NCBI RefSeq assembly: GCF_000498495.1 | Contig: NZ_AVCS01000015.1 | Location: 310,001-374,000 of the forward strand | DNA: 64,000 bases | DNA from: Flavobacterium enshiense DK69 | GTDB taxonomy: Bacteria > Bacteroidota > Bacteroidia > Flavobacteriales > Flavobacteriaceae | Reading direction: 5' to 3' | Part shown: positions 50,477-59,167 of the stretch, one piece after another | Position numbering within the stretch: position 1 is the first letter of the stretch | How the letters are laid out: the number at the start of each line of letters is the position of its first letter | The notes under the pieces: model-generated | Told to the model about the DNA's origin: nothing | Databases searched by the model: none | The model's input: only the letters and a program-made list of their open reading frames with translations | Translations under genes and position numbers: made by a program

Positions 50477-50541
50477 TTCACATATTCTGTTTAAAAAAAG
50501 CCAAAAGCGTTGAAACACTGTCAGAATCTCTACTTTTTGAT

Positions 50542-50549
50542 TATTTTTG
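50542..50549 (+). promoter_or_regulatory. -7 box of def
   Basis: TATTTTTG is a full TAnnTTTG match, 22 bp before the def ATG. No suitable TTG at -33. Confidence 0.55.
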
Positions 50550-50571
50550 CGGCATAACTAAGTTTCGAAAC

Positions 50572-51159
50572 ATGATTTTACCAATTATAGGATATGGCGA
50601 TCCGGTGCTTCGCAAAATGGGCGAGGAAATTTCTAAAGATTATCCGAATCTAAAGGAAACCATTGCCAATATGTATGAGACAATGTACAATGCTTATGGC
50701 GTTGGATTAGCGGCACCTCAGGTAGGTTTGGCGATTCGTCTTTTTATTGTTGATTGCGAACCATTCAGTGACAGTGATGATTTGTCGAAAGAAGAAGCCG
50801 AACAATTAAAAGGGTTCAAAAAAACTTTCATCAACGCTAAAATTCTTAAAGAAGAAGGCGAGGAATGGGGTTTTAACGAAGGGTGTTTAAGTATTCCGGA
50901 AGTTCGCGAAGATGTTTTCCGTCATGAACAAATCACAATCGAATATTACGATGAAGATTTTAATAAGAAAACGGAAGTCTACGACGGTTTGATTGCAAGG
51001 GTAATTCAGCATGAATACGACCATATTGAAGGAATTTTGTTTACAGACAGAATTTCTTCACTGAAAAAACGTTTAATATCCAAGAAATTACAAAACATCA
51101 TGGAAGGGAAAACCCGTCCGGATTATAAAATGAAATTTGTTGCCAAAAAAGGCAGATAA
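50572..51159 (+). CDS. def: Peptide deformylase
   Basis: The 195-residue metalloenzyme removes the N-formyl group from new proteins. All three motifs are present: GVGLAAPQVG (43-52), EGCLS (104-108) with the metal Cys106, and HEYDH (148-152). An acidic insertion of about 20 residues (64-87, CEPFSDSDDLSKEEAEQ) between motifs 1 and 2 is typical of Bacteroidetes versions. It starts a plus-strand run def-DUF5606-mazG. Confidence 0.97.
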   Translation: MILPIIGYGDPVLRKMGEEISKDYPNLKETIANMYETMYNAYGVGLAAPQVGLAIRLFIVDCEPFSDSDDLSKEEAEQLKGFKKTFINAKILKEEGEEWGFNEGCLSIPEVREDVFRHEQITIEYYDEDFNKKTEVYDGLIARVIQHEYDHIEGILFTDRISSLKKRLISKKLQNIMEGKTRPDYKMKFVAKKGR

Positions 51160-51224
51160 TTTTTGTTTTTCAGCGTAAAGATTAGATATTTGTCATTCTT
51201 ATAAAATAATACACACAATACACA

Positions 51225-51647
51225 ATGAGCATAGAAAGAATATTATCGATTTCAGGTAAACCGGGATTATACGATTTAAAATTGCAAACAAGAACAGGTT
51301 TCGTTGCCGAGTCATTAATCGACGGTAAAAAAATCACTGTTGGAATGCGTAGCAACGTAAGTTTGTTGTCTGAAATTTCAATTTATACTTATAATGAAGA
51401 AGTGCGTTTATCTGAAGTTTTCAGAAGAATCGCTGAAAAAGAAGATAATGGTCCTGCGATGTCTCACAAAGAAGATAATGCTAAACAGGCGGCTTACTTC
51501 AGAGAAATTCTACCGGAATATGATGAGGAAAGAGTATATGGTTCCGATATTAAAAAAGTATTGAACTGGTACAACATGCTTCAGGCAAAAGGATTAATTT
51601 CTAAAGAAGTTCCTGCTCCGGCTGAAGAGGCTAAAACTGAAGAGTAA
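51225..51647 (+). CDS. DUF5606 domain protein
   Basis: The 140-residue protein starts MSIERILSISGKPGLYDL and contains TRTGFVAESLIDGKKITVGMRSNVSLLSEISIYT, the pattern of the Bacteroidetes-specific DUF5606 family. The C-terminal half is helical and ends in a Pro/Ala/Glu-rich acidic tail. There is no known function. It is consistently near def and mazG in related genomes as far as I recall, which is not checked. It lies 65 bp after def. Confidence 0.85.
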   Translation: MSIERILSISGKPGLYDLKLQTRTGFVAESLIDGKKITVGMRSNVSLLSEISIYTYNEEVRLSEVFRRIAEKEDNGPAMSHKEDNAKQAAYFREILPEYDEERVYGSDIKKVLNWYNMLQAKGLISKEVPAPAEEAKTEE

Positions 51648-51723
51648 TTTTCAAAAAATATACTGTAAATAAATCCTGTCCTTGTTGGGCGGGATTTCTT
51701 ATTTTTACACAAATTCTAAAACA

Positions 51724-52497
51724 ATGAACACACGTCAGCAACAATTGGATGCTTTTGGCCGGTTATTGGATATCATGGATGATTTACGTGAAAAATGTCC
51801 GTGGGATAAAAAGCAAACGCTCGAAAGTTTACGCCATTTAACTATTGAAGAAGTCTATGAATTGGGCGATGCTATTCTGGATAACGATTTGGATGAGATC
51901 AAAAAGGAATTAGGCGATGTGTTGCTGCATATTGTTTTTTATTCCAGGATCGGAAGTGAGAAACAGGCTTTTGATATAGCCGATGTTGCCAATTCCATTT
52001 GCGACAAGTTAATCGACCGTCATCCGCATATTTACGGGGATGTCGTTGTTGAAAACGAGGAGCAGGTTAAACAAAACTGGGAAAAACTGAAGCTGAAAGA
52101 AGGCAAGAAATCAGTTTTGGAAGGTGTTCCGAAAAGTTTGCCGGCATTGGTAAAAGCCAGCCGGATTCAGGACAAAGTAAAAGGAGTTGGTTTCGACTGG
52201 GAAGAACCGCATCAGGTTTGGGAGAAAGTTCAGGAGGAATTAGCCGAGTTGCAGCATGAAGTTGAAAATGCCAATCAGGATAAAATTGAAGCCGAATTTG
52301 GCGATGTTTTGTTCTCGATGATAAATTATGCACGGTTTTTGAATATCAATCCTGAGGATGCCCTAGAGCGTACCAACAAGAAGTTCATGAAACGCTTCAT
52401 GTATTTAGAAAGCAAAGCTAGTGAAATAGGGAAGCCACTTTCGGATATGACCTTGGCCGAGATGGATGTATTCTGGGAGGAAGCGAAGAAGTTATAA
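51724..52497 (+). CDS. mazG: Nucleoside triphosphate pyrophosphohydrolase
   Basis: The 257-residue protein carries two MazG-type helical domains. The N-domain has CPWDKKQTLESLRHLTIEEVYELGDAI with metal Glu in the EExxE pattern, followed by KKELGDVLLHIVFYSRIG. The C-domain has VQEELAELQHEVENANQDKIEAEFGDVLFSMINYARFL. It hydrolyses NTPs to NMP and pyrophosphate and helps clean nucleotide pools. The ATG 51724 gives the usual MNTRQQQLDAFGRLL start; an earlier in-frame start at 51682 falls before a promoter-like TTATTTTTAC and is not preferred. Confidence 0.95.
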   Translation: MNTRQQQLDAFGRLLDIMDDLREKCPWDKKQTLESLRHLTIEEVYELGDAILDNDLDEIKKELGDVLLHIVFYSRIGSEKQAFDIADVANSICDKLIDRHPHIYGDVVVENEEQVKQNWEKLKLKEGKKSVLEGVPKSLPALVKASRIQDKVKGVGFDWEEPHQVWEKVQEELAELQHEVENANQDKIEAEFGDVLFSMINYARFLNINPEDALERTNKKFMKRFMYLESKASEIGKPLSDMTLAEMDVFWEEAKKL

Positions 52498-52500
52498 ATT

Positions 52501-52818
52501 ATGATAGCAAAAACACCTGAACCTCCATATTATGCCGTAATTTTTACTTCTGAAAGATCGGAAGTTGAAGAGGGCTATTCCCAAACGGCAGATCGAATGG
52601 TAGAATTGGCCAGTCAGCAACCCGGATTTTTGGGAGTGGAATCGGCACGAAATGAAATCGGAATTACGGTTTCGTATTGGAAAGATCTTGAATCCATTAA
52701 AAACTGGAAAATGGATGCCGAACATACCATTGCCCGTGAAAAAGGCAGAATCGATTGGTATAATGAATTTAAAGTACGCATCGCTAAAGTAGAACGCGAT
52801 TATGATTTTACAAAATAA
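52501..52818 (+). CDS. Antibiotic biosynthesis monooxygenase (ABM) domain protein
   Basis: The 105-residue dimeric alpha+beta barrel-type protein has PPYYAVIFTSERSEVEEGYSQTADRMVELASQQPGFLGVES and VSYWKDLESIKNW. This is the ABM/YgiN-like pattern, with a conserved His in AEHTIAREKG. Such proteins often act on small aromatic or quinone compounds, or degrade heme; no substrate can be named. It begins 3 bp after mazG. The next gene's start overlaps its end by a few codons only in a longer frame. Confidence 0.85.
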   Translation: MIAKTPEPPYYAVIFTSERSEVEEGYSQTADRMVELASQQPGFLGVESARNEIGITVSYWKDLESIKNWKMDAEHTIAREKGRIDWYNEFKVRIAKVERDYDFTK

Positions 52819-52828
52819 TAAAACAGGA

Positions 52829-53965
52829 ATGAAAAAAATAGCCCTTTTATTACTATTGATTACCAATGCGGTAGTGGCTCAAAAAACTGTTAAAGTTACC
52901 GAGCAGACTTTAAAAATTAAACCGAATTCAACCGAGGAATTATTTTTTGGCTTTACGGAGGGCGACCGTATCATATTTACTTTTTCTGAAGAAGATGGTA
53001 AAAAATTAAGCGAAGTTTCCGTTGCCGAATATCCTGATAATACCAAATTTAAGGTAGTGGACGATAAGAAGGTGAAGAAACAAGAAATCGTGGTGATTCA
53101 CAAATCGGCTTACCAGTTCAAATTCAAAAATGAAAGTCCTGAAGGGAGGACTGTTTCGGTGCTAATTCAGCGTATCCCTCCGGGTGATGCGGCAGCTAAT
53201 TTCGATACTGCTGTAAAATGGGTGACTATACAGGACACAACGTGGAATTCGGTAACCAAAGATGTAGTTTTAGGATATGACACACTGATGGTTCAGAAAA
53301 TCAGAAAAGTAGTGGGCTATGAAAAGAAATACGAAGAAATGGTTTTGGATAAAAGTCAGCGCGTAAATGCAAAAACCACTTTGGATACCAATAGAACCAG
53401 CGTGTATTTTACCTTGCCAAAAAACCTGATTACAGAAAGTGAAACCAAAAAAGTCGTTGCTTGGGCTTATTGGGTTGGCGTAGGGAAGGAAAGCAGTGAA
53501 TACTGGAACCAAAACCGTAAAATGATTGTAGGCGCAGTTCAGGGGGTGGCGAGTTATTTTTCAACACCTTTGGGCGGATTGGCGGCAGGGGCAATTACGA
53601 ACCTAGCGTTACCTTCCAATGGAGAAGATGTGGAATATGCTTTGGTGAATGAAGAAAACAAAAAACTGTACTTAGAGAAAAAGCCAATTAAGTCCTTTGA
53701 TTTTGGAAAAGGAGTGGCTACATTTAAAAAATTCACTGAAAGTAATATGCTTCAGGGGCGCTACTTCGTAATGTTGAAAAACGATAACTACGTTCAGTCA
53801 ATCGATGTTAACGTGAAAGTTTCGGCTATAATAGAACATAAAAAATTAAAAGATGAAACCTACATGGATTTGCAGGTTACGCCGCGAATTACGAAAAAAA
53901 TAGTGTCTGAGCCAACAATTACAACACGCAAAATGTTAGTGACTTGGGATTATGGCCGAAAGTAA
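52829..53965 (+). CDS. Exported protein of unknown function
   Basis: The 378-residue protein starts at ATG 52829 with a signal peptide (MKKIALLLLLITNAVVAQ); an ATG nine codons earlier overlaps the previous gene. I recognise no family. Residues about 28-95 form a beta-rich N-domain, followed by QRIPPGDAAANFDTAVKWVTIQ and a paired repeat-like stretch, VVLGYDTLMVQKIRKVVGYEKKY. A hydrophobic Gly-rich segment (about 235-260, GAVQGVASYFSTPLGGLAAGAITNLAL) could insert in or bind a membrane. The C-terminal third is beta-rich. The gene is convergent with the OsmC gene, 3 bp apart. Confidence 0.7.
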   Translation: MKKIALLLLLITNAVVAQKTVKVTEQTLKIKPNSTEELFFGFTEGDRIIFTFSEEDGKKLSEVSVAEYPDNTKFKVVDDKKVKKQEIVVIHKSAYQFKFKNESPEGRTVSVLIQRIPPGDAAANFDTAVKWVTIQDTTWNSVTKDVVLGYDTLMVQKIRKVVGYEKKYEEMVLDKSQRVNAKTTLDTNRTSVYFTLPKNLITESETKKVVAWAYWVGVGKESSEYWNQNRKMIVGAVQGVASYFSTPLGGLAAGAITNLALPSNGEDVEYALVNEENKKLYLEKKPIKSFDFGKGVATFKKFTESNMLQGRYFVMLKNDNYVQSIDVNVKVSAIIEHKKLKDETYMDLQVTPRITKKIVSEPTITTRKMLVTWDYGRK

Positions 53966-53968
53966 ATT

Positions 53969-54475
53969 TTAAAGGTTCATGATTTTCGCATCTACTTTTA
54001 CACTGTTTATCAAAGTTTGATAAACGACACAGTAACGTTCGGTCAATTTTAAAAGCGTCTGGATTTTTTCATCGCTTTCGGTTGTTTTGATTTCAAAAAG
54101 TAATCGGATTTGTTTGAATCCAACCGGAACATCTTTAGAAATTCCGAGCGTTCCTCTAAAGTCCAAATCACCCTCGGCTTTAACTATGCCTTCTGTCAGA
54201 TTAATTTCTAATGCAGTTGCAACAGCGCTGAGGGTAACTCCTGCACAGGCAACTAATGATTCGAGCAACATGTCCCCGGAACATAATTGAAAACCGGTTC
54301 CACCTGTTGCGGGATGAAGACCTGCTTCTGATATTCTTAGCCCTGTTTCGATTTTGCAGGAAATATTTTCGCCAATATTTCCCTTTGCTTTTAATGTTAT
54401 CAAAGCAGCATCACCATCCTTGGTATATTTCTCTTTTAAAGGAGTTTGCAGTTTTTTTAATTCCTCGCTGTTCAT
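53969..54475 (-). CDS. OsmC-family protein
   Basis: The 168-residue protein has the OsmC/Ohr fold, with two redox Cys in LVACAGVTLSAVATALEI and ERYCVVYQ. This is the spacing of peroxide-reducing OsmC-like proteins. The N-terminal region includes KGNIGENISCKIETGLRISEAGLHPATGGTG, as in OsmC proteins of the thiol-peroxidase group. It may reduce organic hydroperoxides; the substrate is inferred. It shares a 3-bp gap with the convergent exported-protein gene. Confidence 0.9.
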   Translation of the reverse strand: MNSEELKKLQTPLKEKYTKDGDAALITLKAKGNIGENISCKIETGLRISEAGLHPATGGTGFQLCSGDMLLESLVACAGVTLSAVATALEINLTEGIVKAEGDLDFRGTLGISKDVPVGFKQIRLLFEIKTTESDEKIQTLLKLTERYCVVYQTLINSVKVDAKIMNL

Positions 54476-54510
54476 AAGATGAGTTGAATTTTTAGAATTG
54501 TATTGACATA

Positions 54511-54548
54511 AAAAAACCGCAGCTTATATAATAAGATGCGGTTTTTAT
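54511..54548. terminator. Terminator after the DUF349 gene
   Basis: Stem AAACCGCA/TGCGGTTT with an imperfect extension, flanked by an A run and TTTTTATTTTTG. The minus-strand reading fits the DUF349 gene at 54560. Confidence 0.8.
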
Positions 54549-54559
54549 TTTTGTTCTGC

Positions 54560-56458
54560 CTATTGCTGTTTTAGGCTTCGAATCTGTTTTAGTTTTTCTT
54601 TCCAGGTTTTCAATTCTTCTTTGTGACGGTCAATGCTTTTTTGAACCTCTCTTACAAACGGATTTTCTCCTTTTGTTTTCTTACCGCTACTGATAAACTG
54701 AATGTTGTTTTCCAACTGGATGATTTCTCCCTGCATTTCCTCAATCTTACGCATAATGTAGATTTGTTCGTTTTGCAGTTGTCGTGTATCCTCATTTTCT
54801 GTAAGCTGCTCCAAACGGTTGCTGAACTTCGCCATTTCGGCATCTTTCTTAGATAAGCTCAGTTTATCGAATAAAGCATCCAGTATTTTATTGAATTTAC
54901 CTTCAATATGACGTCTTACATGAGGTACTTTACCGAATGATTTCCAGGTTTCGATATGCTTTTTAATAGCATCTAAATCAGTTTTGTGATCGCCTGTCAA
55001 TTGGAAATCCTTTAAGGTATCCAAATACTCTTTTTTCTTGTCGAAAGCCTCTAATTCTTCATTGCTTACTTCATTACGCTTCTCGTGCATTCTGTCGAAG
55101 TAATGATTGCAGGCATCTTTAAAATCCTTCCAAACGCTGTCGGAATATTTTTTAGGGACATGGCCAATTTTTTTCCATTCTTCCTGAATTTGCTTCATGA
55201 TTGGTGTTGTGACATTAAAATCATCGCTTTCCTGCAACGATTTTGCTTTTTCCACCAAGGCCATTTTTTTGTTCAGGTTGTCCTGCTGGTCTTTTTTGAT
55301 ATCCTTGTAAAATGCATTTTTGTGTGCATTGAAATTGCGTACGGCATCTTTAAAGGCAGTCCAAGTGGCTTCATTTACTTCTAAAGGCACTTTTCCTGCT
55401 TTCATAAATGCAGAACGAAGGGCTTCTATCCTTTCGATTTGGCCTTGCCAGGCACTGTGTGCTGCTACTTGTTCGTTGGCAATGGCTTCTATCTGTGCGA
55501 TGATTTCCTTTTTCTTAGCCAGATTTTCCACTTCGATTTCTCTTGCTTTAGCGAAAATTGCCTCGCGCTTGTCATGTAATTGCTTGGTCAGCTCGCTGAA
55601 ACGGTTCCATAATTCTTCACGGTGTTCGCGGGAAACAGGTCCGATTTCTTCTTTCCAGATTTTATGCAATGATTGTAATTCGCGGAAAGCTTTCGGGACA
55701 TCTTCTTCATTAACCAGTTCTTCAACGCGTGCTATGATTTTTGATTTTAATTCATAGTTGTGTTTAAAGTCAAGGTCGCGTGCTTCACGGTCTAAGTGTA
55801 AGTGATCGTAAAAACGTTCAATATGGAAGTGGAAATTGTTCCAAACGTGATTGTATTTGTCGCGCGGAATCGGTCCTGCATTTTTCCAACGGTCACGCAA
55901 TTCATTAACGGTTTTCAACATTTCCTGCATGTTTTCGCCGGAATTATCGATAACATTTTTCAGTTCTTCGATGATGGCTAAACGAACATCCAAATTGTGT
56001 TTAAGGCTGTTCTGCATTTGTTTGAAATGCTGGTTTTTCTGGTCTTTATACAGATTGTAAATCGAATCGAATTTGTGTTTTAGCGGGAAATGGTATTCGA
56101 ATCCGCTGGTGTCACCATTGTTTTCATGACTGTATTCATCACGTTTTTCCTCAATAAAATGATGGTATTTCGCTATGAATTCTTTTTTGATTTCTTCAAC
56201 GTGATTGCGAATTGAAAGTAATTTTTCGTTGGTAACCAATTTGTGTAGTTCAGAGGTTAGCTCTTCCATCGACATGGACTCATAGTTCAGCATCGGAATG
56301 TCATGTCCCTCACTGATGCTTTCGTCTTCGCTTTCTTCTGCGTTTGAACTTTCAATAGCTTCAATAGCTGATTGATTTGTTATTTGAGCAGTTTCCTCTT
56401 GTGTAATTTGCTCCTGTCCTTCTGCCTGTGGCAGGTTATCATTCTTTTCTTCTAACAT
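54560..56458 (-). CDS. DUF349 repeat protein
   Basis: The 632-residue protein is mostly charged alpha helix. It carries several copies of a roughly 75-residue unit seen in DUF349 proteins, marked by LRDRWKNAGPIPRDKYNHVWNNFHF, WKKIGHVPKKYSDSVWKDFKDACNHYFD and similar W-k-x-x-G-x-v-P segments. The N-terminal 55 residues are very acidic (Gln/Glu/Ser-rich, low complexity), and long helices with coiled-coil potential lie at the C-end. The function is unknown; it is cytosolic. It lies downstream of aroE on the same strand with repeat copy C between. Confidence 0.88.
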   Translation of the reverse strand: MLEEKNDNLPQAEGQEQITQEETAQITNQSAIEAIESSNAEESEDESISEGHDIPMLNYESMSMEELTSELHKLVTNEKLLSIRNHVEEIKKEFIAKYHHFIEEKRDEYSHENNGDTSGFEYHFPLKHKFDSIYNLYKDQKNQHFKQMQNSLKHNLDVRLAIIEELKNVIDNSGENMQEMLKTVNELRDRWKNAGPIPRDKYNHVWNNFHFHIERFYDHLHLDREARDLDFKHNYELKSKIIARVEELVNEEDVPKAFRELQSLHKIWKEEIGPVSREHREELWNRFSELTKQLHDKREAIFAKAREIEVENLAKKKEIIAQIEAIANEQVAAHSAWQGQIERIEALRSAFMKAGKVPLEVNEATWTAFKDAVRNFNAHKNAFYKDIKKDQQDNLNKKMALVEKAKSLQESDDFNVTTPIMKQIQEEWKKIGHVPKKYSDSVWKDFKDACNHYFDRMHEKRNEVSNEELEAFDKKKEYLDTLKDFQLTGDHKTDLDAIKKHIETWKSFGKVPHVRRHIEGKFNKILDALFDKLSLSKKDAEMAKFSNRLEQLTENEDTRQLQNEQIYIMRKIEEMQGEIIQLENNIQFISSGKKTKGENPFVREVQKSIDRHKEELKTWKEKLKQIRSLKQQ

Positions 56459-56575
56459 TGTAAATAATGCTTAAGTTTAACAAAATTGAGCCGAAAGATA
56501 CTAAAGCACGCCGATAATTCAAAGGAAATCCGGTTAAATGAACAGATTTTTCTGTTTAAATGATAATTGTTCTGA

Positions 56576-56712
56576 AAGTGAAGCGAATGGTTTGGGCGTG
56601 TTTGGTTTCCATGTTCCCGCTGTACGCTGCAATCTTTTAATTTTTTGTAGTATTAATTTTAAAAATAGAAAAAAATTAAAAGGATTTTCGCTTCCATCGG
56701 GGCTATTTCAGG
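56576..56712. repeat. Dispersed imperfect palindromic repeat, copy C
   Basis: The left arm GTTCCCGCTGTACGCTGCAAT is nearly identical to copy B. The hairpin is CTTTTAATTTTTT (56633-56645) against AAAAAAATTAAAAG (56668-56681). The right arm is TTTTCGCTTCCATCGGGGCT. The sequence left of the arm (GCGAATGGTTTGGGCGTG) also matches copy B. It is located between the DUF349 gene and aroE in a 301-bp gap without a coding frame. Confidence 0.75.
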
Positions 56713-56759
56713 GAAGTTTTTGCTTTTCGGTAAAATTTGTGATTTTATAAAAAAAACAA

Positions 56760-57524
56760 TTATTTATTCCAGATTTCCCAAGCTTTTTCGGCCTGAAAAA
56801 CCAGCATGTCATAACCGTTTTTGGTCATTGCGCCATTTTCTTTGGCTAAACGTAAAAATTTGGTTTCTTCCGGATTGTAAATCAAATCGAAAGCAATGTG
56901 GTTTTCGGTAAATAAAGAATAATCCAAAGGAGGACAATCATCTGTGTTTGGTGAAGTACCTACAGGTGTGGTATTTATGATAATTTGGTATTCTGAAAAA
57001 AGTTCCTGAGTCAGTTCGTCGTATGAAAACTGATATTCTGTTGGGTTTCGGGAAACAAAATCATAATCGATATGCAGTTTCCGCAAAGCATAGGCAACTG
57101 CTTTACTTGCTCCGCCTGTTCCTAGGATCAGCGCTCTCTTATGTTGTTTTTTTAGTAGTGGTTGTAATGCTTTTTTAAATCCGTAAAAATCAGAGTTGTA
57201 GCCTTTTAAATTGCCGTTTTTTGAAATTTTGATTACGTTTACTGCTCCAATGACTTCAGCGTTTTTTGATAAAGTCTTTAAGTAAGGTAACACTGCTTCT
57301 TTGTAAGGAATGGTTACATTCAGGCCTTTCAGGTTTTTGGTGTTAGCCAAAATTGTCGGAAATTCGCTGATGGAACCTATGTCAAAATTTTTATACGAAT
57401 AATGTGTGAAATTGATTTTTTCAAATTTCTCCGTAAAGTATTTTTTGGAAAACGAATAGCTGATATTCTTTCCAATTAATCCAAATTTTTTCTTTTTCGG
57501 TTTTTTTGCTTTTTTCGATTCCAT
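56760..57524 (-). CDS. aroE: Shikimate dehydrogenase
   Basis: The 254-residue enzyme reduces 3-dehydroshikimate with NADPH in the chorismate pathway. It has shikimate contacts in NISYSFSKKYF, LNVTIPYKEAVLPYL (catalytic Lys) and GYNSDFYGF (Asp). The cofactor site is LILGTGGASKAVAYALRKL. The C-terminus has NGYDMLVFQAEKAWEIW. The N-terminus has an extra Lys-rich run (SKKAKKPKKKK). It is same-strand with the TPR gene upstream (100 bp, terminator between). Confidence 0.95.
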   Translation of the reverse strand: MESKKAKKPKKKKFGLIGKNISYSFSKKYFTEKFEKINFTHYSYKNFDIGSISEFPTILANTKNLKGLNVTIPYKEAVLPYLKTLSKNAEVIGAVNVIKISKNGNLKGYNSDFYGFKKALQPLLKKQHKRALILGTGGASKAVAYALRKLHIDYDFVSRNPTEYQFSYDELTQELFSEYQIIINTTPVGTSPNTDDCPPLDYSLFTENHIAFDLIYNPEETKFLRLAKENGAMTKNGYDMLVFQAEKAWEIWNK

Positions 57525-57560
57525 TTCTTATTCGTGTAAGAGTTTGAACATTTTATACTA

Positions 57561-57595
57561 TAAAAAAAACGGTCAATTAGATTCTAATTGACCGT
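57561..57595 (-). terminator. Terminator of the TPR-protein gene
   Basis: A near-perfect 13-bp stem ACGGTCAATTAGA with its complement around one base, followed on the minus strand by eight T. Confidence 0.88.
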
Positions 57596-57624
57596 AAAGT
57601 TAATAGTAAAATGTCGTATTTGGT

Positions 57625-59037
57625 TTACTCTTCGTTTGCTTTTTTATGTTTTTCGACAGCATTTTGGACAATTTTTCGGTTCCAGATTACAGGGAATAAT
57701 TCTTCCAGCACTGTTCTGTTTTCGAAATTCAGTCGCAATCCGTTGGCAAGGTGGAATTTTCCTTTAGTATCATCCTGAAGCATAAAATACAAGCCTGCTA
57801 GGCGATATTCCACTTCGTATTCTTCCGGGAAATATTCGGTTGCCTGTAATAGCGTTTGGACGGCACTTTCAAATTCGCCCAGAAACTGTAAAATATCTGA
57901 CCAGAATAACCAGGTGTCTAATTCACAATCGCCATATTCCACTGCTTTTCGGTAACCATATTCTGCTTCTTCAAAGAAATGCAACGCTTTGTTTATTGTA
58001 GCATATCGTTTCCAGTATAATTTGTTTTCATTATCTATTCCAAGGGCTTTATTTGCATAGTATAAGGCTTTTTGGAAATTTTTCAGACGAATGTAAAAGT
58101 CGGTTATGGCAATCCATGCTTTGTCTAATAAAGGATCTTCGTGAACGGTTTTTAAATAGAACTGCAGTGCTAATTCAGTGTTGCCTAATTTTTCATGACA
58201 TTTCCCTACGCGTAATAAGGCGAAAGATGTAGCGTCATCCAATTCCATAGTTACCATATAACAGTCAATGGCTTCCTGGTATTTTTTTAGTTTTTCCAAA
58301 GCTTTAGCTTTTTCAAGATAAGCGCCAAGGAAATTTTCATCGATCAGGGTAGCATAATCGAAAGCTCGAACAGCTTGGTCATAATCCTTTATGGTATAAT
58401 ATTGGCGTCCAAGTTGGTGCCATGCGACTTCGCTGTAAGGGTTTCGGTCAATGAAACTGTTCAGGAACAAAATAGCTTCGTTGTTCTGGTCTAAGAAGTC
58501 AAAACAGTATACGACATTATATAGGGCGGAATGATCGTCTAAATCTTCGTCCAGGCATTTAATGAAGTTTTCCTTTGCCAGTTCCAATTCGTCCATGAAT
58601 AAATATTCCATCCCGATTAAGGAATAAACATCCACATAATCGTCGGTATATTTCAGTGCATATTTTAGTAATTCAACGGCTTTTTCGTGTTCATCCCTTT
58701 TCGAATGAATATTAGCCTTTAGAATATAAATTTCTTCGTTTGTAGGTTCGAGGGCATATAACTCGTTTAGCATTTTTTCAGCTATGTCGAGTTTGTCCTC
58801 AAAAATTAAAAGTTCTACTTGAACCAACTTCAAACCGGTCGATTTGGGGTGTTGTTCTAAGCCTAATTTTAAAGCCTTTTTGGCCAAGTTTATTCTGCCC
58901 GTGTCGAGATAATGAAGAATAATGTCTTCAAACTCTTCCGAGTCAAAGAAGAATACCTTGTTGGTTTTCAACATAGATTCAAACTTTGATAAGGATAAAC
59001 TGTTTTCCTCTTCCTCGTTACTCAAATACATACTCAA
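57625..59037 (-). CDS. Tetratricopeptide-repeat protein
   Basis: The 470-residue soluble protein has about ten TPR units of 34 residues from about residue 40 to 430 (IYILKANIHSKRDEHEKAVELLKYALKY, AWHQLGRQYYTIKDYDQAVRAFDYATLI, SFALLRVGKCHEKLGNTELALQFYLKTV). There is no signal peptide or membrane helix. The short acidic start (SNEEEENSLS) precedes the repeats. It probably acts as a protein-interaction scaffold; the partner is unknown. It sits between aroE and the aminotransferase gene, on the same strand as both. Confidence 0.9.
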   Translation of the reverse strand: MSMYLSNEEEENSLSLSKFESMLKTNKVFFFDSEEFEDIILHYLDTGRINLAKKALKLGLEQHPKSTGLKLVQVELLIFEDKLDIAEKMLNELYALEPTNEEIYILKANIHSKRDEHEKAVELLKYALKYTDDYVDVYSLIGMEYLFMDELELAKENFIKCLDEDLDDHSALYNVVYCFDFLDQNNEAILFLNSFIDRNPYSEVAWHQLGRQYYTIKDYDQAVRAFDYATLIDENFLGAYLEKAKALEKLKKYQEAIDCYMVTMELDDATSFALLRVGKCHEKLGNTELALQFYLKTVHEDPLLDKAWIAITDFYIRLKNFQKALYYANKALGIDNENKLYWKRYATINKALHFFEEAEYGYRKAVEYGDCELDTWLFWSDILQFLGEFESAVQTLLQATEYFPEEYEVEYRLAGLYFMLQDDTKGKFHLANGLRLNFENRTVLEELFPVIWNRKIVQNAVEKHKKANEE

Positions 59038-59167
59038 CTTGTTTAAAATTATCCCTATTAAAATTACTAAAGGTTTTAGGCCTTTTAGTGATGAACGTTT
59101 TTATGTTGTAAACAATATTATTAACAATTGATTTGTGGTTTTTTGCTATTGGTTACCAGTTGTTTAA

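Noticed and set aside
54623..55757. Several plus-strand frames opposite the DUF349 gene
   Set aside because: They are antisense shadows of a charged helical protein and contain Cys/Phe-rich nonsense typical of reversed Glu/Lys codons.
56538..56750. A 70-codon frame across repeat copy C
   Set aside because: It is made of the intergenic repeat sequence. It has no promoter or family match.
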